Origin: Rhizobacter sp.
GTDB taxonomy: Bacteria; Pseudomonadota; Gammaproteobacteria; Burkholderiales; Burkholderiaceae
Reading direction: 5' to 3'
Assembly: GCA_014379885.1 (NCBI GenBank)
Contig: JACMKW010000583.1
Coordinates: 1-8,040, forward strand
Length of the DNA stretch: 8,040 nt
The notes below the pieces were generated by a model, which worked only from the letters and a program-made list of their open reading frames with translations, was not told the origin of the DNA and made no database searches. Shown here piece by piece: positions 1 to 6,374 of the stretch (position 1 is the stretch's first letter; each line of letters starts with the position of its first letter). Made by a program: the position numbers and the translations under genes.

Positions 1-426
1 CTGGCCTCACTCACCGTGTGCCTGGGCACCTGGATCCTGATCGAGAAGACGAGCCTGGGCGCCACGCTGCGCGCTGGCACCGAGAACCCGGCGCTGGTGC
101 AGGCCTTCGGCATCAACGTGCCGCTGATGGTGATGTTCACTTACGCCGGTGGGGCCGCGCTCGCGGCCATTGCCGGCGTGCTGGCCGCACCCATCATCCA
201 GGTCACGCCGCTGATGGGCAGCAACCTCATCATCGTGGTGTTCGCGGTGGTGGTGATCGGGGGCATGGGGTCCATCCTCGGCTCCATCCTGACCGGGCTC
301 GCGCTCGGTTTGATCGAAGGGCTGACCAAGGTGTTCTACCCCGAGGCGTCGAGCATCGTCGTCTTCGTGATCATGGCCATCGTGCTGATGATTCGCCCTG
401 CCGGTCTCTTCGGGAAGGAGAAGTGA
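1..426 (+). CDS. livH: Branched-chain amino acid ABC transporter permease LivH (3' part, 5' end outside window)
   Basis: This is the C-terminal 141 residues of an inner-membrane permease of the LivH type, which forms a channel with LivM for import of leucine, isoleucine, valine or related compounds. The reading frame is open from base 1, so the true start lies upstream; the GTG at 16 is internal. Visible marks are the cytoplasmic loop GATLRAGTENPALVQAFGIN (residues 20-39 of the fragment), which contacts the ATPases. It is followed by hydrophobic segments at about 42-66, 75-104 and 117-131, a GGMGSILGS turn at 87-95 typical of this family, and the usual RPAGLFG ending (132-138). The stop lies one base before livM, so the two are co-translated. 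No ATPase genes (livG/livF) or binding protein are seen downstream, so they would have to lie upstream or elsewhere. The actual substrate cannot be read from the sequence; amides, urea or aromatic acids are alternatives for this permease family. Confidence 0.93.
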   Translation: MASLTVCLGTWILIEKTSLGATLRAGTENPALVQAFGINVPLMVMFTYAGGAALAAIAGVLAAPIIQVTPLMGSNLIIVVFAVVVIGGMGSILGSILTGLALGLIEGLTKVFYPEASSIVVFVIMAIVLMIRPAGLFGKEK

Positions 427-427
427 G

Positions 428-1375
428 ATGAACGCTCCCACCCAAACCCGCAACGCACGCCTTGTCTGGGCGGTCGGGTTCGCCTTGCTGGCGATCGCGC
501 CCTTCATCGGCCTGTACCCCGTCTTCATGATGAAGGCGCTGTGCTTTGCCATCTTTGCCTGCGCCTTCAACCTGCTGCTGGGCTTCACCGGCCTCTTGTC
601 ATTCGGCCACGCCGCCTTCATGGGCTCGGCCGCTTACGCCACCGGCTGGCTGGTGCGCACGGCTGGGTGGTCACCCGAGTTCGGCCTGCTGGCCGGGGTG
701 GTGATTGCCGGAGCACTCGGCCTGGTGGTGGGCCTGATCGCCATTCGTCGCCAGGGCATCTACTTCGCCATGATCACCTTGGCCATGGCGCAGATGATCT
801 ATTTCGTCTGCCTGCAAGCGCCATTCACCGGCGGTGAAGACGGCCTGCAAGGTGTGCCACGCGGCAAACTTTTCGGCCTCATTCCGCTGGCCAACGACGT
901 GGCCATGTACTACCTGGTGCTGGCGGTCTTCGTGTTGGTGTTCATGCTCGTGCTGCGCATCGTGCACTCGCCGTACGGCCAGGTGCTCAAGGCGATCCGC
1001 GAGAACGAACCGCGTGCCATCTCACTCGGCTACGACGTTGACCGCTACAAGCTGCTGGCCTTTGTGCTCTCCACTGCGCTGGCTGGCTTGGCCGGCTCGC
1101 TCAAGACCATGGTGCTCGGTTTTGCCACGCTGACCGACGTGCACTGGTCGCTCTCGGGCGAGGTGATCCTGATGACGCTGCTGGGCGGCCTGGGCACCTT
1201 CGCCGGCCCGGTGGTGGGGGCCTTCACCATCATCGGCCTGCAGAACTTCCTGGCCGACCGTGTGGGCTCGTGGGTCACGGTGATCATCGGTGTGATCTTC
1301 GTCGTGTGCGTGATCGCGTTCCGCCGCGGCTTCGTCGGTGAACTGATCGCATGGCAACAGCGGCGCAAACGCTGA
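428..1375 (+). CDS. livM: Branched-chain amino acid ABC transporter permease LivM
   Basis: Complete 315-residue permease and partner of LivH in the inner membrane. The start ATG lies one base after the livH stop, with a GGAGAAG-like ribosome site inside the livH end. Family marks include the motif GFTGLLSFGHAAF (residues 52-64) and the periplasmic-side GGEDGLQGVPR (135-145). The cytoplasmic coupling loop contains GQVLKAIRENEPRAISLGYD (184-203), followed by AFVLSTALAGLAGSL (211-225). The segment LLGGLGTFAGPVVGA (251-265) mirrors the GG-G motif in LivH. About eight to nine hydrophobic segments are present, and a basic tail (QRRKR) ends the protein. Length is normal for the family and no damage is visible. 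It appears to be the last gene of its operon: a 287-base gap with a hairpin follows. Confidence 0.94.
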   Translation: MNAPTQTRNARLVWAVGFALLAIAPFIGLYPVFMMKALCFAIFACAFNLLLGFTGLLSFGHAAFMGSAAYATGWLVRTAGWSPEFGLLAGVVIAGALGLVVGLIAIRRQGIYFAMITLAMAQMIYFVCLQAPFTGGEDGLQGVPRGKLFGLIPLANDVAMYYLVLAVFVLVFMLVLRIVHSPYGQVLKAIRENEPRAISLGYDVDRYKLLAFVLSTALAGLAGSLKTMVLGFATLTDVHWSLSGEVILMTLLGGLGTFAGPVVGAFTIIGLQNFLADRVGSWVTVIIGVIFVVCVIAFRRGFVGELIAWQQRRKR

Positions 1376-1387
1376 GTCGGACTTAAA

Positions 1388-1426
1388 GCACACTTGCTCC
1401 TTCCGCTTTGGGTGAAAGGAGCGTGC
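1388..1426 (+). terminator. Interrupted hairpin after livM (possible terminator, no U-tract)
   Basis: Thirteen bases after the livM stop, the arm GCTCCTT (1396-1402) pairs perfectly with AAGGAGC (1416-1422). The outer segments GCAC (1388-1391) and GTGC (1423-1426) extend the stem across a four-base bulge on the left side. The place fits an end-of-operon terminator or an mRNA-stabilising 3' hairpin, but no T-run follows on the + strand, so intrinsic termination is doubtful. Confidence 0.35.
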
Positions 1427-1450
1427 AGAGCGCCAGCCGCCGCCCCATGT

Positions 1451-1648
1451 GTGCCAGCTGACGTGGCCGCACGCGCCATCTTGCAGGGCGTGGCGCGCAA
1501 GCAAGGCATCATTGTTCTGCCGGCGCGGGAGTGGCGTGGCTGGGTGCTGTACCGCTGGCTTCCGCGTCTCGTCGAAAGCATGCTGCGTTCGCTTGCGCGC
1601 GAGCGCCGAGCCGCCACACTGGCCCGAGCCCCTTCCGGAAACCATTGA
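1451..1648 (+). pseudogene. Orphan C-terminal fragment of a short-chain dehydrogenase (SDR)
   Basis: This frame encodes about 65 residues beginning VPADVAARAILQGVARKQ, then IIVLPAREWRGWVLYRWLPR, then LVESMLRSLARE and a stop. It matches the usual tail of one group of SDR oxidoreductases: a 'P..vA.aIl.gv.r....ivvPa' helix-strand, then 'lyRl.P.lv..l' and a basic end. The Rossmann TGxxxGIG motif, the catalytic YxxxK and everything else N-terminal are absent. In the 75 bases between livM and this point I see no further SDR-like sequence in any frame. The likeliest reading is the 3' remnant of a deleted gene, with its downstream neighbour (the DUF2164 gene) still in place. The frame stays open upstream to an ATG at 1394, but that stretch does not look SDR-like and has no convincing ribosome site. 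The identification rests on recalled family pattern, not on an alignment. Confidence 0.6.
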
Positions 1649-1662
1649 CTGCGAGAGCAACC

Positions 1663-1935
1663 ATGACGATCGAGATACCGAAAGAGGCCCGCAAGGAAGC
1701 CGTCGCCTCCATCGAGCGCTACTTCCAGGAAAACATGGACGAGAAGATCGGCAACATCGCCGCCAGCGCCTTGCTGGGCTTCTTTCTCGAAGAGATCGGC
1801 CCTCTCGTCTACAACCAGGCCGTGGCCGAGGTGCAGGAACGTTTGCAGGCTCGCGTCTCCGAGATTGACATCGAACATCACGAAGACGAGTTCCAGTACT
1901 GGCGCAAGCAGGAACGGCAACGCAGGGCAAAGTGA
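1663..1935 (+). CDS. DUF2164 family small protein
   Basis: A 90-residue soluble, charged protein. Its core reads IPKEARKEAVASIERYFQEN (residues 5-24), then MDEKIGNIAASALLGFFLEE (25-44) and IGPLVYNQAVAEVQERL (45-61). This agrees with the DUF2164 family, whose function is unknown. The protein is mostly amphipathic helix with a very basic end (RKQERQRRAK). I chose the ATG at 1663 because a GAGAG ribosome site (1653-1657) sits five bases upstream and the family begins here. The frame is open further upstream to 1531, but there it overlaps the SDR remnant in another frame. The stop overlaps the possible GTG start of the next gene, which suggests translational coupling. Confidence 0.82.
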   Translation: MTIEIPKEARKEAVASIERYFQENMDEKIGNIAASALLGFFLEEIGPLVYNQAVAEVQERLQARVSEIDIEHHEDEFQYWRKQERQRRAK

Positions 1936-1943
1936 GTAGTGCC

Positions 1944-2387
1944 ATGAATGTGCTGGTTCGTCTGGCTCGACCCGAAGACCTGCCCGCCCTGCTGGTGCTG
2001 TATCGCCAGCTGCACCCCGATGACCCCGACGTTGACCTAACGCTGAGCAAAGCGGTGTTCGACGGCATCCTCGCCAGCCCGCATTTCGAACTGTTCGTCG
2101 CCGAGGCGGACGGCGTGGTGGCGGCCACCTGCTATCTCAACGTCATTCCCAACCTGAGCCGCAAGCTTGCACCGTATGCGGTGCTCGAAAACGTGGTCAC
2201 CGACCAGGCGTTGCGCAACCAAGGCATTGGCAAGGCCATCGTGGGCCATGCACTCCACCTTGCCTGGCAGCGAGGCTGCTACAAGGTGATGCTGCTGACG
2301 GGCTCGCGCAAGGAAAGCACACACCAGTTCTATCGCGCCTGCGGGTTTTTGGCAGATGAGAAGTTTGCATTCGTCGCCAAACCCTAG
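1944..2387 (+). CDS. GNAT family N-acetyltransferase
   Basis: A 147-residue single-domain acetyltransferase that would transfer an acetyl group from acetyl-CoA to an amine. The substrate is unknown. The N-terminal strand and helix VRLARPEDLPALLVLYRQL (5-23) is the standard GNAT opening. Motif A is ENVVTDQALRNQGIGKAIVG (82-101), and its RNQGIG is the pyrophosphate-binding loop. The segment KVMLLTGSRKESTHQFYRAC (114-133) followed by GF is motif B, with Tyr130 in the position of the usual general acid. Two starts are possible: ATG 1944 (used here) or an in-frame GTG at 1932, which overlaps the DUF2164 stop as GTGA and has AGGG four bases upstream. The GTG would add only four residues. The gene is complete and looks functional. 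Confidence 0.88.
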   Translation: MNVLVRLARPEDLPALLVLYRQLHPDDPDVDLTLSKAVFDGILASPHFELFVAEADGVVAATCYLNVIPNLSRKLAPYAVLENVVTDQALRNQGIGKAIVGHALHLAWQRGCYKVMLLTGSRKESTHQFYRACGFLADEKFAFVAKP

Positions 2388-2397
2388 GCATTCAGGC

Positions 2398-3434
2398 ATG
2401 CCATTCAGACGCTTCGCAATCGTTCTGGTGTTGATCGCTGGCCTTGCTGCGGCCGCCGTGGGTCTGGTCACACAGCCCTTCACCCGCCCGCTTCCATCGA
2501 GCCCGCCCGAAGTGAGCCCGGTGCGGCTGCAAGCCCACGTCAAACGCCTGTCGGTCGACTTCTACCCACGCAGCCACGACCAGTTCGAGAACATCGAGGC
2601 CGCGGGCCAGTATGTCTTCGATGAGTTCGCTGCCATGGGAGCCACCGTATCGTTGCAAGCCGTGAAGGTTGACGAGATCACCTACAAGAACATCGTGGCC
2701 CGCTTCGGCCCGGCCACCGGTCCGCTGCTGGTGATCGGTGCGCACTACGACTCGCATGGCGACGCCATCGAAGGCGCCAAGCACACGCGCGGCCACACCC
2801 CTGATACGCACACACCGGGTGCCGATGACAACGCGAGCGGCGTGGCCGGCCTGATCGAGCTGGGCCGCTTGCTGCGGGCCAAGCCGCCTGCGCAACCGGT
2901 GGAGCTGGTGGCCTACACGCTGGAGGAGCCGCCGCACTTTCGCACCGGCAACATGGGCAGCGCGCGGCATGCACACGCATTGGCCGTGGCTGGGCGAGAT
3001 GTGCGGCTGATGCTCTCGCTGGAAATGATTGGTGACTTCAACGACGAGCCCGGGAGCCAAAGTTTCCCGGTGCCAGGGATGACGCTGCTCTACCCGGACC
3101 AGGGCAACTTCATCGCGCTGGTCGGCCGGCTCGGCGACTTTTCTGCCATGCGGCGCGTGAAAGCCCGCATGGCTGGCGCCACACGCTTGCCCGCATGGCT
3201 GGCGCCACACGCTTGCCGGTGCACTCCATCAATGCGCCCAGCGTGATTCAAGGCATCGACTTCTCCGACCACCGGAGTTATTGGGCCGAAGGCTTCCCCG
3301 CCCTGATGGTGACTGACACCTCGTTCTACCGGAACACCCGCTACCACCAGGCCGGCGACACCCACGACCGACTCGACTACCGGCGCATGGCGCAGGTGGT
3401 GCAGGCGGTGTACGCCGTCACACAGGGCGACTGA
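2398..3434 (+). pseudogene. M28-family zinc aminopeptidase, frameshifted by a 26-bp tandem duplication
   Basis: The first frame (2398-3246) starts with a membrane anchor or signal (MPFRRFAIVLVLIAGLAAAA). It carries the M28 metal and catalytic motifs: GAHYDSH (residues 114-120, His116 a zinc ligand), GADDNASG (141-148, Asp143 the bridging ligand) and TLEEPPHF (174-181, catalytic and zinc-binding Glu176/177). After residue 265 it reads out of frame for 17 residues to a stop. The missing C-terminus lies in another frame, ending at 3434, and includes IDFSDHRSYWAEGFPALMV and YRNTRYHQAGDTHDRLDY. Its His (308 in the repaired protein) is the expected last zinc ligand. Bases 3163-3217 are a perfect period-26 tandem repeat, and removing one copy gives an unbroken 336-residue enzyme. 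As written, the product lacks a metal ligand and is probably inactive. The start at 2398 is preferred over an in-frame ATG at 2356 because it places the hydrophobic anchor at the N-terminus and does not overlap the acetyltransferase gene. The natural substrate is unknown; secreted or membrane-anchored peptidases of this clan trim N-terminal residues from peptides. Confidence 0.85.
3163..3217 (+). repeat. 26-bp perfect tandem duplication (2 copies plus 3 bases)
   Basis: The unit GCCCGCATGGCTGGCGCCAC... occurs twice head to tail. Bases 3163-3191 match 3189-3217 without mismatch, with period 26. The junctions share GCC (3163-3165, 3189-3191, 3215-3217), as expected for replication slippage between short direct repeats. 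Because 26 is not a multiple of three, it shifts the reading frame of the M28 peptidase gene. Confidence 0.97.
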
Positions 3435-3534
3435 ACGCAGCGCCCGCTCGCGCCGGCCCGCGAACACTTCACGACATGCGGCGGCACTTCGTCGCAGCCC
3501 AGCGGCGTTTCGCGCCCTGCCTCCTTAGCCTGAC

Positions 3535-3560
3535 GGTGTTGTCACTTCAACTCCAACACC
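3535..3560 (+). promoter_or_regulatory. Hairpin just upstream of a strong ribosome site
   Basis: GGTGTTG (3535-3541) and CAACACC (3554-3560) form a perfect 7-bp stem with a 12-base loop. The AGGAGG ribosome site of the next gene begins four bases later (3565-3570). This could be an mRNA-stabilising or translation-tuning 5' structure, or an operator half-site pair. The rest of the gap from 3435 to 3534 holds nothing I can name, and no convincing promoter was found. Confidence 0.35.
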
Positions 3561-3576
3561 CTTCAGGAGGTTCTTC

Positions 3577-4245
3577 ATGGCTACTTGCTTCCCCATTTCG
3601 CCTCGCCGCACGGTGCTGCTCACCGCCCTGGCGCTCAGCCTCTCACTGCCTCTTGGCACTGCCTTCGCTGCCACCACTGACGCGCAGTTCCAATCGGCCT
3701 TTCAAACCTTCCAGGCGGCGCAGAAAGGCGACAGCGCGGCCGTCGAGCGCGCGGCCGATCAGTTCCACGACCTGCTCAAGGCAGACCCCGGCCAGCCCAT
3801 GCTGATGGCTTACGCCGGCGCGGCCACCGCGCTCAAGGCCAAGTCGAGTTATCTGCCGTGGAAAAAGATCGGCCACGCCGAAAACGGACTGGCGATGATC
3901 GACAAGGCCTTGGCCCTGCTGCAACCTACGCACGACACCGCCGTGCTGAACCGCTCGCCGGTGAGCTTGCAAACCCGCTTCACCGCGGCCAGCAGTTTCC
4001 TCGCCATGCCGAGCTTCTTCAACCGCGGCGCACGTGGTGCCAAGCTGCTGGCCGAGGTGCAGGCAAGTCCCTTGCTGGCCCAGGCCTCGCCGGGTTTCCA
4101 GGGCGCGGTGCTGATGAGCGCAGCCCAACTGGCGGCGAAAGAATTCCGCACCGCCGATGCACGGCGCGACCTCGGTGCCGTGATTTCCCGTGGCCTGCCG
4201 CAGGCCGAAGCCGCCAACGCCCAACTGCTGAGCCTGCCGCAATGA
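3577..4245 (+). CDS. Secreted alpha-helical TPR-like protein, first gene of envelope ABC cassette
   Basis: A 222-residue protein of no family I can name. It starts with a clear Sec signal peptide: a basic stretch PRRTV, a hydrophobic core LLTALALSLSLPLG, and likely cleavage after AFA at residue 31. The mature protein is Ala-, Leu- and Gln-rich helix, with helix pairs suggestive of tetratricopeptide-like repeats, such as FQTFQAAQKGDSAAVERAAD (42-61) and AENGLAMIDKALALLQP (101-117). The phrase LLKADPGQPMLMAYAGAATA (67-86) also has TPR spacing. It is therefore probably periplasmic and may bind a partner protein. Translation should be strong, from AGGAGG six bases before the ATG. Its stop overlaps the ABC ATPase start as ATGA, so the two are very likely translationally coupled and work together. 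A role as accessory or adaptor of the transporter is inference from position only. Confidence 0.75.
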   Translation: MATCFPISPRRTVLLTALALSLSLPLGTAFAATTDAQFQSAFQTFQAAQKGDSAAVERAADQFHDLLKADPGQPMLMAYAGAATALKAKSSYLPWKKIGHAENGLAMIDKALALLQPTHDTAVLNRSPVSLQTRFTAASSFLAMPSFFNRGARGAKLLAEVQASPLLAQASPGFQGAVLMSAAQLAAKEFRTADARRDLGAVISRGLPQAEAANAQLLSLPQ

Positions 4246-4979
4246 AGAACCCTCCATCTGTCTCTTCTGTGAGATCGGCCCCGGTGATCGAGCTGCGCGG
4301 CGTGCACAAGACCTACAAGCTCGGCGCCCACGTGGTGCAGGCCCTGCGCGGCATCGACCTGCAGGTCTACCCCGGTGAAATGCTCGCGCTCACCGGGCCT
4401 TCGGGCAGCGGCAAGAGCACCATCCTGAACCTCGCGGGCTTGATCGACTCACCCGATGCGGGCGAGATCTTGCTGCGCGGCGAGCGTGTCGACAACATCA
4501 AGGAAACCCGCGCGGCGTATCTGCGCCGCGATGTGCTGGGCTTTGTGTTCCAGGGCTTCAACCTGGTACCGGTGATGACGGTGGCCGAGAACGTGGACTA
4601 CCCGCTGTTCCTGACCGGCGTGCCCAGTACCGAGCGCCGCCGCCGTGTCGCCGAGGTGCTCGAATCAGTGGGCCTGCAAGACCACGCCCAGCACCGGCCT
4701 GATGCGCTCTCGGGCGGCCAGCGCCAGCGGGTGGCGATTGCGCGTGCGCTGGTCAAGGCGCCCAAGCTCGTGATTGCCGACGAGCCCACCGCCAGCCTCG
4801 ATTCGCGTACCGCCGATCAGGTGCTCGATCTGATGCGCGAACTGGGCCATGCCCAAGGGGCGGCCTATGTGATCGCAACGCACGACCACCGGCTCACGCG
4901 CCGCTGTGACCGCGTCGTTTCCTTGTTCGACGGTTTGATCTCCGAAACAGCCACCGAACCGATGGAGGCACTGCCATGA
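4242..4979 (+). CDS. ABC transporter ATP-binding protein, LolD/MacB type
   Basis: A 245-residue cytoplasmic ATPase with all motifs intact. These are the aromatic A-loop region (Tyr25), Walker A GPSGSGKST (52-60), the Q-loop VFQGFNL (102-108), signature LSGGQRQR (156-163), Walker B LVIADEPT (176-183), the D-loop SLD (185-187) and the H-loop His214. The phrases LNLAGLIDSPDAGEI and RRDVLGFVFQGFNLVPVMTV are typical of the LolD/MacB/FtsE group. These ATPases drive mechanotransmission permeases that move lipoproteins or other substrates from the inner membrane instead of importing nutrients. The start at 4242 overlaps the preceding stop; the frame is open much further upstream, but that part lies inside the previous gene. 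The end overlaps the permease start (ATGA, 4976-4979). I give no symbol because orthology to lolD or macB cannot be shown. Confidence 0.93.
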   Translation: MKNPPSVSSVRSAPVIELRGVHKTYKLGAHVVQALRGIDLQVYPGEMLALTGPSGSGKSTILNLAGLIDSPDAGEILLRGERVDNIKETRAAYLRRDVLGFVFQGFNLVPVMTVAENVDYPLFLTGVPSTERRRRVAEVLESVGLQDHAQHRPDALSGGQRQRVAIARALVKAPKLVIADEPTASLDSRTADQVLDLMRELGHAQGAAYVIATHDHRLTRRCDRVVSLFDGLISETATEPMEALP

Positions 4980-6205
4980 ACCCGTGGTTGAAATTTGCGT
5001 TCCTCAACACGTTGCGCAACCGCAGGCGCTCGCTCGTCACCGTGTCGATTGCTGCGCTGGGCACAGCTTCCATCTTGCTGGCCGGCGGCTTTGCGATCTT
5101 CACGTATGAGGCGCTGGCCCAGGCCTCGGCGCGCAACACCGGCCACCTGATCGTGGGCAAGCCCTATCAGTTCACCAAGGACGAAGCCACGCCCTTGCAG
5201 CATGGCCTCGACAACGCCGACACACTCAAGTCCAGGCTGCTGGCGGATGCCGATGTGCGAGCCGTGTTGCCCAAGGTCGAGTTCAGCGGCCTGGTGAGCA
5301 ATGGCGACAAGTCGACGGTGATGATGGCGGTGGGTGTGTCGCCGGACGACGAGTTCGCGGTCAAGGGCCCCTTTCTCACGATGAAGGCGGGCGAGGTGCT
5401 CAGCGGCTCCGATACCACCACCAGCACCGCCAGCGCGCAAGTGATGCTGGGTGAGGCGCTGGCCAAGAGCCTCAACGCGAAGCCTGGCAGCAGCCTCACG
5501 CTGCTGGCCAGCACCACCGACGGTGCGCTCAATGCGATGGACGTGCAGGTGAAAGGCATCTTCTCGACCGGCGTGCCCGAGGTCGACAAGCGCCTCATCT
5601 ACACCGACGTGCTCACCGCACAGAAGCTGCTCAACACACAGCGCGTGAGCACACTCGGCGTATTCCTCAACCGCATGGATCTCACGCTGCCGGTGCAGGC
5701 GCGCTTCGCTGCAGCCGAGCCGCAGCTCACGGTGCAGACCTGGGTGGATCAAGCAGCGTTCTATCAAGGTGTGAAAGCGCTCTACAACCGCATCTTCGGC
5801 GCGCTGGGCATCATCATCGGTGTGATCGTGGTGTTCGTCGTGACGAACGCGATGGCCATGGCGATCATCGAACGCACCCGCGAGATCGGCACCTTGCGCG
5901 CCATGGGCACGCTGCCCGGCCAGTTGCTGCGCACGCTGGCGCTCGAAGGCATGGTGCTCGGCGGCGCGGGCGCCGTGGTGGGTGCGCTGATTGCGCTGGG
6001 CACCAGCGTGTTGCTGCTGCTGTTCCCGGTGCAAATGCCGCCGCCGCCTGGCCGCTCAACCGGCTACCCGCTCCACATCGCCCTCGACCCGTCGCTGTAC
6101 GGCGTCACGCTCGTGGCGATGGTCGGTCTTGCCATGCTGGCTTCGGCTTTGGTCGCGCGCAAGACGGTGCACCAGCCGGTGGTGAATGCGCTGGCGCATA
6201 CCTGA
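4976..6205 (+). CDS. MacB/FtsX-type ABC permease
   Basis: A 409-residue inner-membrane permease with the four-helix MacB/LolC/LolE plan. One N-terminal helix lies at about 19-42, followed by a large periplasmic domain at about 43-272. Three C-terminal helices follow at about 274-296, 324-350 and 372-394. The cytoplasmic coupling segment ERTREIGTLRAMGTLPGQLL (299-318) is the classic FtsX-domain motif. The N-terminal LKFAFLNTLRNRRRSLVTVS is the usual amphipathic entry helix. The periplasmic domain has the fold-typical pattern VMLGEALAKSLNAKPGSSLT (156-175). A GGAGG site (4964-4968) seven bases before the ATG gives independent ribosome loading in addition to the 4-base overlap with the ATPase. 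Only one permease gene is present, so a homodimer as in MacB is likely, unlike the LolC/LolE pair. A proline-rich loop (PPPPGR, 355-360) precedes the last helix. Confidence 0.92.
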   Translation: MNPWLKFAFLNTLRNRRRSLVTVSIAALGTASILLAGGFAIFTYEALAQASARNTGHLIVGKPYQFTKDEATPLQHGLDNADTLKSRLLADADVRAVLPKVEFSGLVSNGDKSTVMMAVGVSPDDEFAVKGPFLTMKAGEVLSGSDTTTSTASAQVMLGEALAKSLNAKPGSSLTLLASTTDGALNAMDVQVKGIFSTGVPEVDKRLIYTDVLTAQKLLNTQRVSTLGVFLNRMDLTLPVQARFAAAEPQLTVQTWVDQAAFYQGVKALYNRIFGALGIIIGVIVVFVVTNAMAMAIIERTREIGTLRAMGTLPGQLLRTLALEGMVLGGAGAVVGALIALGTSVLLLLFPVQMPPPPGRSTGYPLHIALDPSLYGVTLVAMVGLAMLASALVARKTVHQPVVNALAHT

Positions 6206-6241
6206 ACCCCTCCCCGCTCCATTCCCCTCCGCTCCGTTCCT

Positions 6242-6315
6242 CCGTTCGGGCTGAGCCTGTCGAAGCCGGCGACCTGCTGTGCGCACCCTCCCTTCGACAG
6301 GCTCAGGGCGAACGG
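6242..6315. repeat. REP-like dispersed inverted repeat (24-base arms, 26-base spacer)
   Basis: The left arm 6242-6265 (starting CCGTTCGGGCTGAGCCTGTC) and the right arm 6292-6315 (starting CTTCGACAGGCTCAGGGCGA) are inverted copies matching at 22 of 24 positions. The two differences are CC against GG next to each other. From memory, this arm sequence is a widespread short repeat in GC-rich proteobacterial genomes. When translated it gives strings such as VRPEPVEG and RQAQPERR, which are often annotated wrongly as protein. As RNA it folds into a long stem. It lies between the permease and LolA-like genes and could affect mRNA stability or polarity within the cassette. Just upstream, 6206-6241 is a pyrimidine-rich tract without a clear signal. 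Confidence 0.85.
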
Positions 6316-6354
6316 TGACAGGCGAACTCAGCCCGAACGGTGGCAGGCGAACTC
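6302..6354 (+). repeat. 25-bp imperfect tandem repeat derived from the REP-like arm
   Basis: Bases 6302-6326 and 6327-6351 are head-to-tail copies of a 25-base unit (starting CTCAGGGCGAACGGTGACAG and CTCAGCCCGAACGGTGGCAG), matching at 22 of 25 positions, plus CTC of a third. The second copy restores the exact complement of the left REP arm (CTCAGCCCGAACGG, 6327-6340), so this repeat seems to be an expansion of the inverted-repeat element towards the ribosome site of the next gene. Confidence 0.85.
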
Positions 6355-6374
6355 CCATTTGAAAGGACACAACC

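Noticed and set aside
1022..2128. Long minus-strand open frame (368 codons)
   Set aside because: It runs antisense across livM, the SDR remnant and the DUF2164/GNAT genes, with a low-complexity His/Arg/Ala-rich translation typical of GC-rich shadow frames.
2356..3246. M28 gene starting at the ATG at 2356
   Set aside because: It overlaps the acetyltransferase gene and adds 14 polar residues before a good N-terminal anchor; the ATG at 2398 fits better.
3160..3250. Programmed ribosomal frameshift in the M28 gene
   Set aside because: No slippery heptamer or pseudoknot is needed: the exact 26-bp duplication fully explains the frame change, and a -1 or +1 shift would leave duplicated residues inside the enzyme.
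3539..3567. Promoter with TTGTCA as a -35 box
   Set aside because: No acceptable -10 hexamer lies 16-18 bases downstream, and the position would leave almost no leader before the ribosome site.
4865..6034. Minus-strand open frame (389 codons) opposite the permease
   Set aside because: The translation is His/Gln/Arg/Glu-rich and shows no domain, while the + strand frame is a clear MacB/FtsX permease.
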